64,000 nt of DNA from the NCBI GenBank assembly GCA_002336815.1, contig DDEU01000034.1:149169-213168 (forward strand), given 5' to 3'. This DNA comes from Chitinophagaceae bacterium UBA1946. GTDB lineage: Bacteria; Bacteroidota; Bacteroidia; Chitinophagales; Chitinophagaceae. Positions 52,531 to 61,794 of this stretch are shown here, piece by piece. Position numbers and translations under genes: made by a program. Under the pieces are notes generated by a model. That model ran no database searches and had not been told where the DNA came from. It saw only the letters and a list, made by a program, of their open reading frames with translations. Within the stretch, counting starts at the first letter, position 1. Each line of letters opens with the position of its first letter.

Positions 52531-54774
52531 ATGAAAAAGCTGCTCCTGTTTATTCCGTTCGTATTCTTTTTACAAATTGCATTTTCCCAAACCACTTATA
52601 CGTTCACAGGAAATGGTTACTGGACAGTTGCTTCCAACTGGAATAACAATACCATTCCACCTGCCGTACTGCCTGCCGGTGATATCATCAATATCAATCC
52701 TGCAACGGGCGATAGCTGTGTGCTGAATACGCCACAAACCATTTCTTTTGGTGCCAGCTTCAATATATTTCCCGGTGCCATTTTTATTGTTGCAGGCGGG
52801 GTAACCATTTCGGGTGGGCTGCCTACCGTAACCACTGACAGCGTGTATTATATATCAAACAGCAATGCAACCACCAAAGGAACAATCGTAGCCAACGGAG
52901 GTCATGCGATCACTGCCAAGGGTTTTGTTTTTGATACCCTGCCCAACCCATCTGTTACACATTCGGATGTTATTTATTCGCAGGATACTTTCAATACGTT
53001 TTACAGTTCTGTTACAGGTTTTGTTTCTAACAAAACATATTATTTCAGGGCCTTCGCCACCAACAGCGCAGGCACCGGTTATGGTGCAGAAAAAAGTTTC
53101 CAAACATGGTACAATGCCAATAACGACAGTGTTTTTACAGACCAGCGGGACGGGCAGGTATACACTTTCAGGCATATCGGCAGCCAGGTATGGATGACGC
53201 AGAATTTGAATTATGTTACTGACAGCTCCCTGTGCAATAACAACCTGGCCACTAACTGTGCCGTATATGGCAGGTTGTATAAGTGGGCGGAAGCCCGGCA
53301 GGCAGCGCCTCCCGGCTGGCACCTTGCATCAGATGCTGAATGGCAGGTATTGGCAGACTATCTTGGTGGCCCAACTGTTGCAGGTGGTAAAATGAAATCC
53401 ACCTCTTCATTGTGGTTAGCCGGCAACGTTGCCACCAACAGCAGCGGCTTTGCTGCGCTGCCCGGTGGACTTTACAACGACCGTATTTCATTTTATGATC
53501 TTGGACGTACGGCTTATTTCTGGACCTCATCAGAATATGACAGTGCAAAAGCACTGATGAAGGGGCTATACTACAGCCAGGTGAGTACATTTGATGGACC
53601 ATATCCGAAATACTACCGGATGGCTGTTCGCTGCATTAGAGACAACAATTCACTTCCGCAGCTCAGCACTGATACCATCACGAATGTAACTGCAGTGTCA
53701 GCAACCGCTAAAGGCATTATTAATTTTCGTGGCAGCTCTCCCGTTATCACAACTGGCTTTGTCTGGGATACACTCCCGCTGCCCACTACCTATCTTTCTA
53801 CCAAAACAGTCAATACTGTTATCACGGATACCTTTAGCAGTAACCTGATAAACCTGTTGCCCAATAAAACTTATTACATACGGGCTTATGCAAAAAACAG
53901 CGAGGGCATCAACTATGGCACTCAAAAAGCCATTTATACATTGATCAGTATCAGCCTTCCCAACATCGTTACCGATACGGTTGCTGAACTGGGAGAGAAT
54001 TATGCTATTTCCGGCGGCAGGGTACTTTCCAACGGCGGGTTTTATGTGTCTGCCCGTGGGGTTTGCTGGAATACTACCGGCAACCCGGATATCAGCCAAA
54101 ACAAAAGCATAAATGGAACCGGAGATGGCAGCTTTGCAAGCAATATGCCTAATCTGTTACCAGGCACCACTTATTATTACAAAGCCTACGCTACCAACAG
54201 CATTGGCACTGCCTATGGGCAGGAAAAGAGTTTTACTACCGCTCCCGGAGACAGCGTTTTTACAGATCCCCGTGATGGACAGGCATACACATTCAGGCAT
54301 ATTGGGTCTCAGGTATGGATGACACGGAATTTGAATTATGGAACTGCAGGCTGGTGCTATGGCAACAATCCTTTTTACTGTTCGATATTTGGCAAACTGT
54401 ATAACTGGGATACTGCATTGACCGTTGCACCTCCCGGCTGGCACCTGCCATCCGATTCGGAATGGACAACACTGGTGAATTACCTTGGCGGTAATGCGGT
54501 AGCCGGAGGCACGATGAAAGGATTTCTTTTCTGGAAAGATTTTTATTGTGATACCATCACCAACAGCAGCGGCTTTTCTGCTTATCCCGGCGGAATGGCG
54601 AATATAGAAGGGTCTTCATTCAGTGTTATTCTGTCGCATGCTTACTGGTGGAGCAACACTCCTGTTGGTACTTCAAATGCATCCGGCAAAGATCTTCCTG
54701 CCTGCAGCACTGCAATTGTGAACAGTTCTTTTGACAGAAGGGTTGGATTGTCTGTGCGCTGTGTACGGGATTGA
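52531..54774 (+). CDS. Secreted protein with two FISUMP domains
   Basis: 747 residues with signal peptide MKKLLLFIPFVFFLQIAFSQ. Next a YTFTGNGYWTVASNWNN module related to the C-terminus of the ELWK-repeat protein at 2620, then a fibronectin-III-like domain (VTGFVSNKTYYFRAFATNSAGTGYG). The first FISUMP domain (about 198-372) runs from DSVFTDQRDGQVYTFRHIGSQ to RMAVRCIRD, with the family's WMTQNLNY and PPGWHLASDAEW. Two more Fn3-like modules follow (about 380-565), then a second FISUMP domain (about 570-747) with WMTRNLNYG and PPGWHLPSDSEW. The domain name comes from Fibrobacter succinogenes major paralogous proteins; role unknown, probably cell-surface. A -7-like box TATATTCG lies at 52500. No T9SS sorting domain is visible. 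Confidence 0.85.
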   Translation: MKKLLLFIPFVFFLQIAFSQTTYTFTGNGYWTVASNWNNNTIPPAVLPAGDIININPATGDSCVLNTPQTISFGASFNIFPGAIFIVAGGVTISGGLPTVTTDSVYYISNSNATTKGTIVANGGHAITAKGFVFDTLPNPSVTHSDVIYSQDTFNTFYSSVTGFVSNKTYYFRAFATNSAGTGYGAEKSFQTWYNANNDSVFTDQRDGQVYTFRHIGSQVWMTQNLNYVTDSSLCNNNLATNCAVYGRLYKWAEARQAAPPGWHLASDAEWQVLADYLGGPTVAGGKMKSTSSLWLAGNVATNSSGFAALPGGLYNDRISFYDLGRTAYFWTSSEYDSAKALMKGLYYSQVSTFDGPYPKYYRMAVRCIRDNNSLPQLSTDTITNVTAVSATAKGIINFRGSSPVITTGFVWDTLPLPTTYLSTKTVNTVITDTFSSNLINLLPNKTYYIRAYAKNSEGINYGTQKAIYTLISISLPNIVTDTVAELGENYAISGGRVLSNGGFYVSARGVCWNTTGNPDISQNKSINGTGDGSFASNMPNLLPGTTYYYKAYATNSIGTAYGQEKSFTTAPGDSVFTDPRDGQAYTFRHIGSQVWMTRNLNYGTAGWCYGNNPFYCSIFGKLYNWDTALTVAPPGWHLPSDSEWTTLVNYLGGNAVAGGTMKGFLFWKDFYCDTITNSSGFSAYPGGMANIEGSSFSVILSHAYWWSNTPVGTSNASGKDLPACSTAIVNSSFDRRVGLSVRCVRD

Positions 54775-54843
54775 TTGAGCTTTTGGGGTAAAATCTCTTA
54801 ACGACTTATTTGAGGGTGGTACGTTGCTGTAAATAAAAAGCTT

Positions 54844-55164
54844 TTAGCAGTTGAAGATTGGCAATGATGCAAATACTTCATGGTGATTTACTTTCTCTTC
54901 AAACTCCAGCAGGAAATCCTGGTCTTCCGGGTAATATTTCGCTTTTTCAAAATCCTCTCCTGCAAAGTTCTTGATCACTTCATAATTCTCCCAGAAACTG
55001 ATAAGGGTAAAATGCCCTTCGTTCTCCTGTATCTGTTTTAAAAAAGTCAGTCCAATAAAACCTTGCGTTTTTTGATAGTCGGGAATAGCCAGCCGTTTTA
55101 AAACTGCTGTATACGCCTCAACATTTTCAGCACCTGTTTTTCCATGCCAAATCCTTGCGATCAT
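54844..55164 (-). CDS. Antibiotic biosynthesis monooxygenase (ABM) fold protein
   Basis: 106 residues. The pattern MIARIWHGKTGAENVEAYTAVLKRL, GFIGLTFLKQ and FTLISFWENYEVIKNFAGEDFEKAKYYPED is that of the ABM ferredoxin-like fold, a dimeric alpha-beta barrel with members acting as monooxygenases, haem oxygenases or signalling proteins. No cofactor-specific residues allow a closer call. It lies 19 bp downstream of the GNAT gene on the same strand, so the two are probably co-transcribed. Cytoplasmic. Confidence 0.8.
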   Translation of the reverse strand: MIARIWHGKTGAENVEAYTAVLKRLAIPDYQKTQGFIGLTFLKQIQENEGHFTLISFWENYEVIKNFAGEDFEKAKYYPEDQDFLLEFEEKVNHHEVFASLPIFNC

Positions 55165-55183
55165 ATTTTCAGTTTAGTGTTAA

Positions 55184-55642
55184 CTAAATTTCCATTCTCA
55201 TTTTAAGCAAGCTGGCTGTGAACCCCGCTTTTAAATAGGCGTTTTTTGCCACTGTGTTTTCATCGTACACATCAAGTCTTAGTTCTTTTATCCCATTGCT
55301 CTTACACCAGTTAATGATCTCTTCCAGTATCAATTTGTTAATCCCCCTGGCACGAAGGGCGGGCTTTACATACATAAAGCCCAGGTAGGCATAACTGTCA
55401 AAATTTTGATACGGTTCTCCTGCCAGTATTTTTACAGACCCCGATCCAACCATTTCATTGTCCACCACGGCAACAAATACCGCTGCAGTTGTCGACCTGA
55501 TCAATGCCAGCAGGTCGTAATAATGAATGGTGCCGCTCTTTAACGAGGGATCAAAAGGCCGCTCAGCAGCAACAATGCCCTGCTCAAATTCCAATAACAC
55601 GGCCAGGTCGGTTTCTTCAGCCAATCTTACTGCTATGTTCAT
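55184..55642 (-). CDS. GNAT-family N-acetyltransferase
   Basis: 152 residues. The acetyl-CoA binding core is visible as YLGFMYVKPALRARGINKLILEEIINWCKSNGIKELRLDVYDENTVAKNAYLKAGF, with the R/Q-x-x-G-x-G/A-type loop reading RARGIN. Upstream strand VAVVDNEMVGSGSVKI is typical of the fold. The amine substrate is unknown. First gene of a likely two-gene unit with the ABM protein. Confidence 0.87.
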   Translation of the reverse strand: MNIAVRLAEETDLAVLLEFEQGIVAAERPFDPSLKSGTIHYYDLLALIRSTTAAVFVAVVDNEMVGSGSVKILAGEPYQNFDSYAYLGFMYVKPALRARGINKLILEEIINWCKSNGIKELRLDVYDENTVAKNAYLKAGFTASLLKMRMEI

Positions 55643-55781
55643 TCTGCTTTGTATTTGCGTTTTTTACTTCTGGTAGTATTTATTGCTTTGTGATAAAAGC
55701 CAGTGGGCAGGTTCAGGAGGATGATAAACATTTTTTGAATAAGGGTGATCCCTGCTATTGCGGAACCCCGTTTTTTGAAGC

Positions 55782-57197
55782 CTAGTTTATTTTGCCAAAT
55801 ACCACCTGGCCATGCAGACTACCATCACCAGGGGCACTGATAATAAAATGTTTGGTAGTTCCATCTATGCCACAACGATTGCCAAATAAATCGCCTGCGT
55901 TACCGCCCGGGTCAGTAACATATTGAAATTTTTTCCAGACAGGTCCAATGCGACGGTATATAGTAGCGGATCCACGCAATGCATAATCGGAAGATCCCAC
56001 AATAGCATAGTCGCCGGATACAGATACATCGATCCCAAAACTATGGCCGGTGCTGTCATTTGGATTAGACAATTTTGACATTAACGCCCAGGTATTATTT
56101 TTATACTCAAAAATATAGGCAGACCCTACAAAATTCAGGTTGTTCACAATGTCAGCACTCTCCCCGATTATTGCATAGTTACCCGATAAGGATACGCTGT
56201 TGCCAAAGTTTTCATCCCGCCTGCGTTCAGGGTCAGTTATCTTTTGGATAAACGACCAGGAACTGCCATTGAATTGATAAATAAAGGCTGCCCCTTTAGC
56301 AGTGTCAGCATTTTCTGCACCTACAATAGCGAAGTTACCGGATACAGCAACGGCATTTCCAAACCACTCTTCACCAACTGCTGAAGAATTAATTACTCTT
56401 TGATAAATGGTAATGACGCCATTATTAATGCGGAAAAAATAAGCAGCCCCTTTATATGAATTAACGTGAGGAGCACCCACAACAAAAATACTGTCAGAAA
56501 TAGCTACGGCACTGCCAAATCCGTCATTTGCAAGACCGAGGAAACTGGTTGTTTTTGTCAACAGCTCCCAACTGTTTCCATTATACTTATAAATGCTTAC
56601 CGAGCCCTGGTTAGCGTTTGCCCCAATATCATCGAAAGGCGCACCTACAATTGCATAATTGCCCGACATTGCTACGCTGAATCCAAAATTATCAAAAGCG
56701 GCCCCGGCTGTATCTGTTAACCGCTGCACAAGCACCCAGTTAGTACCGTCATATTGAAAAATATTCGCACAGCCCTGCTGATCGTTTGCTCCTACCTTCT
56801 CAAGTTGATTGCCCACGATGGCAAAATTGCCGGATACAGCCACACTGCCGCCAAACGCATCAAGGGAAGTTTTCCCGGTATCTGCCACAGGCTGGTATCC
56901 GCTGATATTGCCATTGGTGGCGCAATCGCCCCATACACCATAGCCCACGTTACCACTGCTGCCGGCGGCACTTGTTTTGTTTTGCCAGGTACCATTGCCC
57001 TGTGCATCACTGGTAAGTATTTTACCATCCCCGGCATTGGGGGTTAATTTAAAAGCTGCTGGTTTTATGGTATCCGCTTTTATATTACCCGCCACCTGCA
57101 ATTTCTCTGTTGGCGCAGTGGTGCCGATGCCTATATTTTGAGCATAACCAATGCTGAAAAAAAACAGCAATGCAGCCAGTGTGTACACCTGTTTCAT
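55782..57197 (-). CDS. Secreted FG-GAP (integrin-alpha-like) repeat protein
   Basis: 471 residues with signal peptide MKQVYTLAALLFFFSIGYAQ. The mature start NIGIGTTAPTEKLQVAGNIKADTIKPAAF is the same class of fibre-like head found in the protein at 5823. From about residue 110 there are seven repeats of about 50-55 residues with FGxSVAxSGNYAIVGAPxxxxxANxGxxxIYxYxGxxW, the FG-GAP/integrin-alpha beta-propeller pattern, so one closed seven-bladed propeller is likely. Some family Asp/Asn calcium ligands are present (GANDQQG, GANANQG). It ends shortly after the last blade, with no sorting domain. Probably extracellular; ligand unknown. Confidence 0.82.
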   Translation of the reverse strand: MKQVYTLAALLFFFSIGYAQNIGIGTTAPTEKLQVAGNIKADTIKPAAFKLTPNAGDGKILTSDAQGNGTWQNKTSAAGSSGNVGYGVWGDCATNGNISGYQPVADTGKTSLDAFGGSVAVSGNFAIVGNQLEKVGANDQQGCANIFQYDGTNWVLVQRLTDTAGAAFDNFGFSVAMSGNYAIVGAPFDDIGANANQGSVSIYKYNGNSWELLTKTTSFLGLANDGFGSAVAISDSIFVVGAPHVNSYKGAAYFFRINNGVITIYQRVINSSAVGEEWFGNAVAVSGNFAIVGAENADTAKGAAFIYQFNGSSWSFIQKITDPERRRDENFGNSVSLSGNYAIIGESADIVNNLNFVGSAYIFEYKNNTWALMSKLSNPNDSTGHSFGIDVSVSGDYAIVGSSDYALRGSATIYRRIGPVWKKFQYVTDPGGNAGDLFGNRCGIDGTTKHFIISAPGDGSLHGQVVFGKIN

Positions 57198-57392
57198 TTT
57201 ATAAGTTTAAATGTTATGGTAAGATAAAAAAAATATTTATCAAACCAACCGGGCACCCTGGTGATGAGATACGTTAGGGTAAACCTGGCGTGAATGATCC
57301 GGTATTAAATACCGGAGTGGTAAAGTTGGTCTATGTAGTTAATGGAATGGGGCATTTCTCCTGCCTTCTTAACCATAAAGCAGTGGCATGCC

Positions 57393-57827
57393 TTATCGTG
57401 CGGTGGTATTTGCCTGCGCTGCTCCATAGCGTATCGCAGCCTGCAGTATATCCATGTTGATGTCTTTTAGTTTTTTGAACTTAATACAATACCCGGTTAC
57501 TGCTGCCTTGCCTATTTCTTTGCCATAGGTTTTGTTTAAGTAAGTTTTATCAGCAATGCCAAGAATATATACCGAGATGCCGGTGGTATTGGCACTCAAG
57601 CCAATATTATAAAATTCTTTGCTGCTGCCATCAGCATACCGGATGTGGTGAGATCCATATCCAATATTAGGGTTGGAAACGGTTTTACCTTTATCATCTT
57701 TGCCATCGAGAAACCATAATTTGCCCGGCACCAATTGATGAATGCGCAGGTGCAGCTCCTGCATATCAGTGCGTTTGGGTCCAGGCTGGCTGTTAATGTA
57801 GTCGCTGATCTGTTCTTCTGTGCGCAT
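57393..57827 (-). CDS. DUF1801-like small protein
   Basis: 144 residues. MRTEEQISDYINSQPGPKRTDMQELHLRIHQLVPGKLWFLDGKDDKGKTV and the end KKLKDINMDILQAAIRYG resemble the DUF1801/YdhG fold, small alpha-beta proteins related to iron-chaperone-like domains. The middle YGSHHIRYADGSSKEFYNIGLSANTTGISVYILG matches that family's core sheet. No catalytic residues are known for this group. Transcribed alone or with the cyclophilin-like gene 105 bp upstream. Confidence 0.7.
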   Translation of the reverse strand: MRTEEQISDYINSQPGPKRTDMQELHLRIHQLVPGKLWFLDGKDDKGKTVSNPNIGYGSHHIRYADGSSKEFYNIGLSANTTGISVYILGIADKTYLNKTYGKEIGKAAVTGYCIKFKKLKDINMDILQAAIRYGAAQANTTAR

Positions 57828-57932
57828 ATAACCAATGAATAATAAAAGATGGCAAACATTTTTTTAGCACCAGTCCTGCTGCTGCGTTTGTTCCTTTCAG
57901 TGTGAACCCTGGTGAACAAGGCTGAGAATAAC

Positions 57933-58346
57933 TCACAGCAGTTCAAATGTCAATTCCCGGGACCCGTTTTTCCAGATTTCTTCACCAATCTGTTTTAACA
58001 ATGGCAGGTCTTCCGGAAATACTTTCCCGAAAATATTACAGCCGTCAAGCCCCTTTCCATCACCATAGTAAATGCCAAGGCATTTAGATGTTTTATTGCG
58101 GGTTGGTTTTAAGGGGCCCAGTACAATTTCTCCCGGTTCTGTAAACACAGAAGCGTTTTCCTGGATGATGTCAATTTCGGGAGCATCGTCGGTCCATATC
58201 TCCTGGCCGGACAAGCGGGCATGAAATAAAACACGTTTGAACGGAAGCTGTTGTATAAATGCCTTCGTTGTAACCGGGGCTTCCGAACTGTAAAAATGAA
58301 AGCGTACCACCTGGTTTCGCTCAGTGCTGATCTTAAAGCCGGTCAT
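57933..58346 (-). CDS. Cyclophilin-like fold protein (DUF3830-like)
   Basis: 137 residues with FHFYSSEAPVTTKAFIQQLPF, LFHARLSGQEIWTDDAPEIDIIQENASVFTEPGEIVLGP and LGIYYGDGKGL, a pattern I associate with DUF3830 and other cyclophilin-like small proteins. The prolyl-isomerase active-site residues of true cyclophilins are not apparent. Cytoplasmic; function unknown. Confidence 0.6.
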   Translation of the reverse strand: MTGFKISTERNQVVRFHFYSSEAPVTTKAFIQQLPFKRVLFHARLSGQEIWTDDAPEIDIIQENASVFTEPGEIVLGPLKPTRNKTSKCLGIYYGDGKGLDGCNIFGKVFPEDLPLLKQIGEEIWKNGSRELTFELL

Positions 58347-58405
58347 GCTGGTGATTATTAAAGTTCCAATAAATTAGCAACAACTACCGGGTATTGAGGA
58401 TGAAG

Positions 58406-58520
58406 GGATATTTATAGCCCGTCAAACCCGGAACGTCCGCCCAATAAAGTTACAAAAAGCTCTGGTTACTGGTCAACTGAAAAGTAGAATTGCTTCCAGC
58501 ACAAACTGAAAACTGACCTT
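58406..58520. repeat. Dispersed intergenic repeat, copy 1
   Basis: GGATATTTATAGCCCGTCAA and the following CCCGGAACGTCCGCCC recur with few changes at 63864-63900. Weaker likeness continues on both sides (ATAAAGTT, GTAGAATT). It fills most of the 285-bp gap between the cyclophilin-like and NTF2-like genes. Confidence 0.5.
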
Positions 58521-58631
58521 GTAAAATGTTGACTGATTTACCGTTAAAAACCATAAACTATTGATGTTTGTCCAGCCACGATTGAACTAAACTTCTAGCT
58601 GGCGGTTCGTTGTTATTCTATATTGGTAATT

Positions 58632-59000
58632 CTATTGAATTTGAACCCCGCTTCCTGCAATTACTTTCCAGGAATAATCAGTCAATTTCCATACTCTTAA
58701 ATATCTAAACTTTCCGTCAATAATCTGGTCAGCATATTTTGCTTTTAAACAAACAGTAACCACAACAGTCGACATATTTTCGTTTGTCTTAATTGTTCGG
58801 TCACTTGCCGAAATATCGTAGACAGTCATAATGCCTGAACGATAATTTTCAATATCCATCTCTTTGGTAATTGTCTGCCCGGTTGGGATATTAAAAAGTA
58901 GATCGTCGTGCAGCAGTTCATCGAGAACCTGGATGTCTCCAGTTTTCAATGCTTCTAAAAGTCTTTTTTCGCAATCAACTATCTGTTCGTCTTGTGTCAT
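58632..59000 (-). CDS. NTF2-like (SnoaL/DUF4440-type) protein
   Basis: 122 residues from ATG 59000 (MTQDEQIVDCEKRLLEALKTGDIQVLDELLHDDLLF); the longer in-frame start at 59051 adds residues unlike the family. The pattern of an N-terminal helix with LLxALxxGDxxxLxxLLxDDxxFxxPxG, then strands ending YLRVWKLTDYSWKVIAGSGVQI, is typical of NTF2-fold DUF4440 proteins. The cone-shaped pocket may bind or convert a small molecule, but no catalytic residues are evident. Confidence 0.78.
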   Translation of the reverse strand: MTQDEQIVDCEKRLLEALKTGDIQVLDELLHDDLLFNIPTGQTITKEMDIENYRSGIMTVYDISASDRTIKTNENMSTVVVTVCLKAKYADQIIDGKFRYLRVWKLTDYSWKVIAGSGVQIQ

Positions 59001-59237
59001 ATTTTGTAATGTAAATTGGTACTTTGGCAGCAATCTGACGGCTCTATACAATCACCACCAACAACCAGGTACGCCGGAGGCGTGGGACTATTCCCATAGC
59101 TATCGGACTACCGCTGCCAATTAAAATTGTTTGTTGAAGTTAAGATTTAATGGCAAAGTTACCGTGCTCACCGAACTGAAGTTATCAGCATCCATTACAT
59201 AATTTTCCTGCCGCAGCCTTTTTTATTAACTTGAATA

Positions 59238-59402
59238 ATGAAAGATCAACTCCCCGACCTTGAACAAGCAGCATTTTACAAGCGCAAATTAAAGATAGCC
59301 AACAGGCGAATGATATTTTTTGTGGTACTTGCTTTTATTGTTGGCTTTGTAATTGCAAGAGAATACTATATCTATTTACTTGCATGGAAGAGGCATACTT
59401 AA
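59238..59402 (+). CDS. Tiny single-helix membrane protein (54 aa)
   Basis: An ATG at 59238 opens a 54-codon frame: MKDQLPDLEQAAFYKRKLKI, ANRRMIFFVVLAFIVGFVIA, REYYIYLLAWKRHT. It has a charged amphipathic start, one TM helix (about 25-41) and a basic tail, a plausible small inner-membrane protein. No homologue is recognised. The gene lies alone between the NTF2-like and lipocalin-like genes. Confidence 0.45.
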   Translation: MKDQLPDLEQAAFYKRKLKIANRRMIFFVVLAFIVGFVIAREYYIYLLAWKRHT

Positions 59403-59564
59403 TAAATCACCATGGGCAACACGAATATAATTTCCTGGAGACACGAAACTCTTTAATTGTTTTAAAACCGGTTCGTGGAAGACAGGAACCAAGCCTAATT
59501 ACGTAGATATCAAAGACTTTTTGTAAGGCCGCCAAATGCTGCCTTTTTTATTACCTTACACTTC

Positions 59565-59948
59565 ATGAAATTTATAATCGTAATTGCTGCTTTTTTTACA
59601 GCATCAAATTCTTTTGCACAGAAGGTAACTCACAAAGATTTAATTGGTCATAATTTTATTGATACAACTTATGGCGGCGGGGTTCATGCCGTGGGATTGT
59701 TCATCGTTGACAGTACAAATTTTACAATGATAGGGGAAAATTATTTTCGCAAATTTCAATATACGCTGAACGAAAAGATGCAAACAATAAATGTATTTAA
59801 AAGCAGCAGGTATAATTATAACAAAAAGGAATTTGAATACCAGGAATATGTGGAAGTTATTAAAATAATAGACAGTAACACCTTACAAAGAACGCTGATA
59901 ACTGAAACCAAAGAGAAAAATATTAAACTATTGCACCGTACAAATTAA
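59565..59948 (+). CDS. Small secreted protein of unknown function
   Basis: 127 residues with signal peptide MKFIIVIAAFFTASNSFAQ. The mature part is beta-rich (DLIGHNFIDTTYGGG, STNFTMIGENYFRKFQYTL, YEYVEVIKIIDSNTLQRTLI), like small lipocalin-type proteins common in Bacteroidota, but I do not recognise a family. A/T-rich. The 435 bp after it carry no gene that I can support, only the minus-strand terminator at 60158. Confidence 0.6.
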   Translation: MKFIIVIAAFFTASNSFAQKVTHKDLIGHNFIDTTYGGGVHAVGLFIVDSTNFTMIGENYFRKFQYTLNEKMQTINVFKSSRYNYNKKEFEYQEYVEVIKIIDSNTLQRTLITETKEKNIKLLHRTN

Positions 59949-60157
59949 TTTCTCAGCTTATCTAACAAGCAGGAAGTTACCGAAAACAAGAACCAGGGCG
60001 AAAGGGCATGCCCATAAGATAATTCATTACTCAACAATGGCAAAAGTTGTACAGCGGATTTACTATTAATTCCCGATGCAATCGGGCAGCACCAATAGAC
60101 ACAGGTGATCCGTTGGAACTCATGCGCCACGCTAGGGGTACCTTCTGCATGTTATAT

Positions 60158-60192
60158 ACAAAAAAACGACCCCGCTGCATAGCGGGGTCGTT
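60158..60192 (-). terminator. Strong intrinsic terminator facing the SDR gene
   Basis: Perfect 12-bp stem AACGACCCCGCT (60165-60176) / AGCGGGGTCGTT (60181-60192), loop GCAT, followed on the minus strand by a run of T (60160-60166). It lies about 190 nt past the SDR stop codon, far for a simple gene end. Confidence 0.8.
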
Positions 60193-60383
60193 GTCAGGGG
60201 AAACTGTTGAACCGCTTCCCACGTAAAAATTTATTTAATTCTTAGCTTTTTACTACCATCTGTCTTTATTGAACCCGGGAATGTTCGCACATTACCTTCA
60301 GCTTTGCTTACTATTGACTGTACCTGCTTTCAGTCATACCTGCGAAACTCCCTGTTACAGGCAGTGTTCTTGTCAGTACTTTG

Positions 60384-61148
60384 TTACCAAGGAATTTCGC
60401 CCAATTTTGGGTTGGTTTCTTCACAGAAAAACTTTCCAGTTACACCGTCATTACCAATCAAAGCGTATTTTACAATACGATTTCCTGCATCTTCTACCGA
60501 ACCTGCATTGGGATGATGTCCAGTAAAGTCCGTCTTTGTAAATCCAGGACTTACAGCATTGATTTTAAATGGTGTGTCTTTAAACTCGTAGGCCAAATTC
60601 ACAGTATACATATTGAGTGCAGACTTTGAAGACAAATAGACAGCTCCTTTTACATTGTAGTATTTGTACCTTGGGTCACTGTGCAAAGTGATAGAACCTT
60701 GACTTGAACTTACCATTACAATTCTTGGCTCGGCTGATTTTTCAAGTAAATCTATAAATGCTTGTGTTGTTCTGATTACACCATAAACATTGATTTCATA
60801 GACTTTTTTAAAAATATCAACGCTGGTGTCTTTTGCTGTTTGCGGAATAAAATTTCCATTATCATCAAAGGTTACCCCGTTAATTCCTGCGTTGTTGATG
60901 AGCACATCTAAAACATCTGTTTTTTTACCGATTTCCAAACGTGCATCTTTTACCGAATTATTATCGGCTACGTCAATCTGAATAGCTTCTACATTAGTTA
61001 ATCCTTCAAATTTTAGCTGCTCTACTGCTTTTTGTCCGTTTTCTAAATTTCGGCTTCCGAGATAAACGTAAAATCCTTGTTGCAATAATTGTCTTGCTGT
61101 TTCAAAGCCAATACTTTTGTTGGCTCCTGTTATGAATGCCTTCTTCAT
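60384..61148 (-). CDS. Short-chain dehydrogenase/reductase
   Basis: 254 residues of the classical SDR fold, close in pattern to carbonyl reductases. Cofactor site TGANKSIG (8-15) with GSRNLENG after the second strand suggests NADPH; IDVADN, NNAGING and the catalytic Ser of MVSSSQGS plus the Tyr-x-x-x-Lys of VYLSSKSALN are all present. It ends VTGKFFCEETNPKLGEIPW, complete. Substrate unknown. It lies 80 bp downstream of a Crp/Fnr-type regulator with an inverted repeat (61205-61220) between them, so it is a likely target of that regulator. The pair is A/T-richer than most of the window. Confidence 0.92.
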   Translation of the reverse strand: MKKAFITGANKSIGFETARQLLQQGFYVYLGSRNLENGQKAVEQLKFEGLTNVEAIQIDVADNNSVKDARLEIGKKTDVLDVLINNAGINGVTFDDNGNFIPQTAKDTSVDIFKKVYEINVYGVIRTTQAFIDLLEKSAEPRIVMVSSSQGSITLHSDPRYKYYNVKGAVYLSSKSALNMYTVNLAYEFKDTPFKINAVSPGFTKTDFTGHHPNAGSVEDAGNRIVKYALIGNDGVTGKFFCEETNPKLGEIPW

Positions 61149-61204
61149 TTTTTGTTGATTTAAAATTTAACATTGCAAAGTTGCTTCAACAAAAAATGAA
61201 ATCA

Positions 61205-61220
61205 TTTACCATTTGGTAAA
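61205..61220. promoter_or_regulatory. Inverted repeat upstream of the SDR gene, possible Crp/Fnr-type site
   Basis: TTTACC-N4-GGTAAA, symmetric and 57 bp upstream of the SDR start codon. It sits just past the end of the regulator gene. The size suits a Crp/Fnr dimer but the sequence is not the classical TTGAT-N4-ATCAA. Confidence 0.45.
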
Positions 61221-61228
61221 AAGTGATT

Positions 61229-61789
61229 TTAGCGTATATTTTTCCTGATTCTGCTCAACGATTGTTGCGTAATTCCGAGATAGGAAGCGATGTAAGAAAG
61301 CGGGACACGATTGGCAAGTGTTGGAAATTTTTCCAAAAATGTGAGATAGCGGGTTGAGGCATCTTCTGAAACTAATGAACTTCGTCTGTCCATTTTTTCT
61401 ATCAATCCTTTTTGAAATATTTTGTTTGTAATACTTTCCCAACCAACGATTGTGTTAGATAGTTCGTCCCAATCTTGTTGTGAAAACAAGATGAGTTTAC
61501 AATCTGTAATGGCTTGTATATATTCTGGCATTGGCTCACCTTTGTATGGATTTACTACCAAGCGATTTTCGTCAACAAAATATTTAGTAATTTCTTCGCC
61601 TTTGTTGTTGTAATAACAAATGCGCAAAACCCCTTCCAAAATGAAAACGACTTGGTTAAACATTTTTCCTGCTTCTATAAAGTAGTCATTTTTGCGAAGT
61701 TCTTTTTCAGTTGTTTTACTTTTAATTAGGTCAATTTGCTGTTTGTTCAAGTTGCCAAACTGTAAAATGTATTCTATCAATTCTTTCAT
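61229..61789 (-). CDS. Crp/Fnr-family transcription regulator
   Basis: 186 residues from ATG 61789 (MKELIEYILQFGNLNKQQIDLI); the in-frame ATG at 61834 is rejected because the promoter box at 61795 lies between. Cyclic-nucleotide-binding-type beta roll (about 10-115: KNDYFIEAGKMFNQVVFILEGVLRICYYNNKGEEITKYFVDEN) followed by a C-terminal HTH (about 158-186: VPLSYIASYLGITQQSLSRIRKNI). The usual phosphate-binding cassette for cAMP is not apparent and there is no Fnr cysteine cluster, as in many Bacteroidota members whose ligand is unknown. Adjacent SDR gene is a probable target. Confidence 0.9.
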   Translation of the reverse strand: MKELIEYILQFGNLNKQQIDLIKSKTTEKELRKNDYFIEAGKMFNQVVFILEGVLRICYYNNKGEEITKYFVDENRLVVNPYKGEPMPEYIQAITDCKLILFSQQDWDELSNTIVGWESITNKIFQKGLIEKMDRRSSLVSEDASTRYLTFLEKFPTLANRVPLSYIASYLGITQQSLSRIRKNIR

Positions 61790-61794
61790 TGTCG

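Noticed and set aside
60031..60222. 63-codon minus-strand frame over the terminator
   Set aside because: It runs through the 12-bp terminator hairpin and has no conserved feature.
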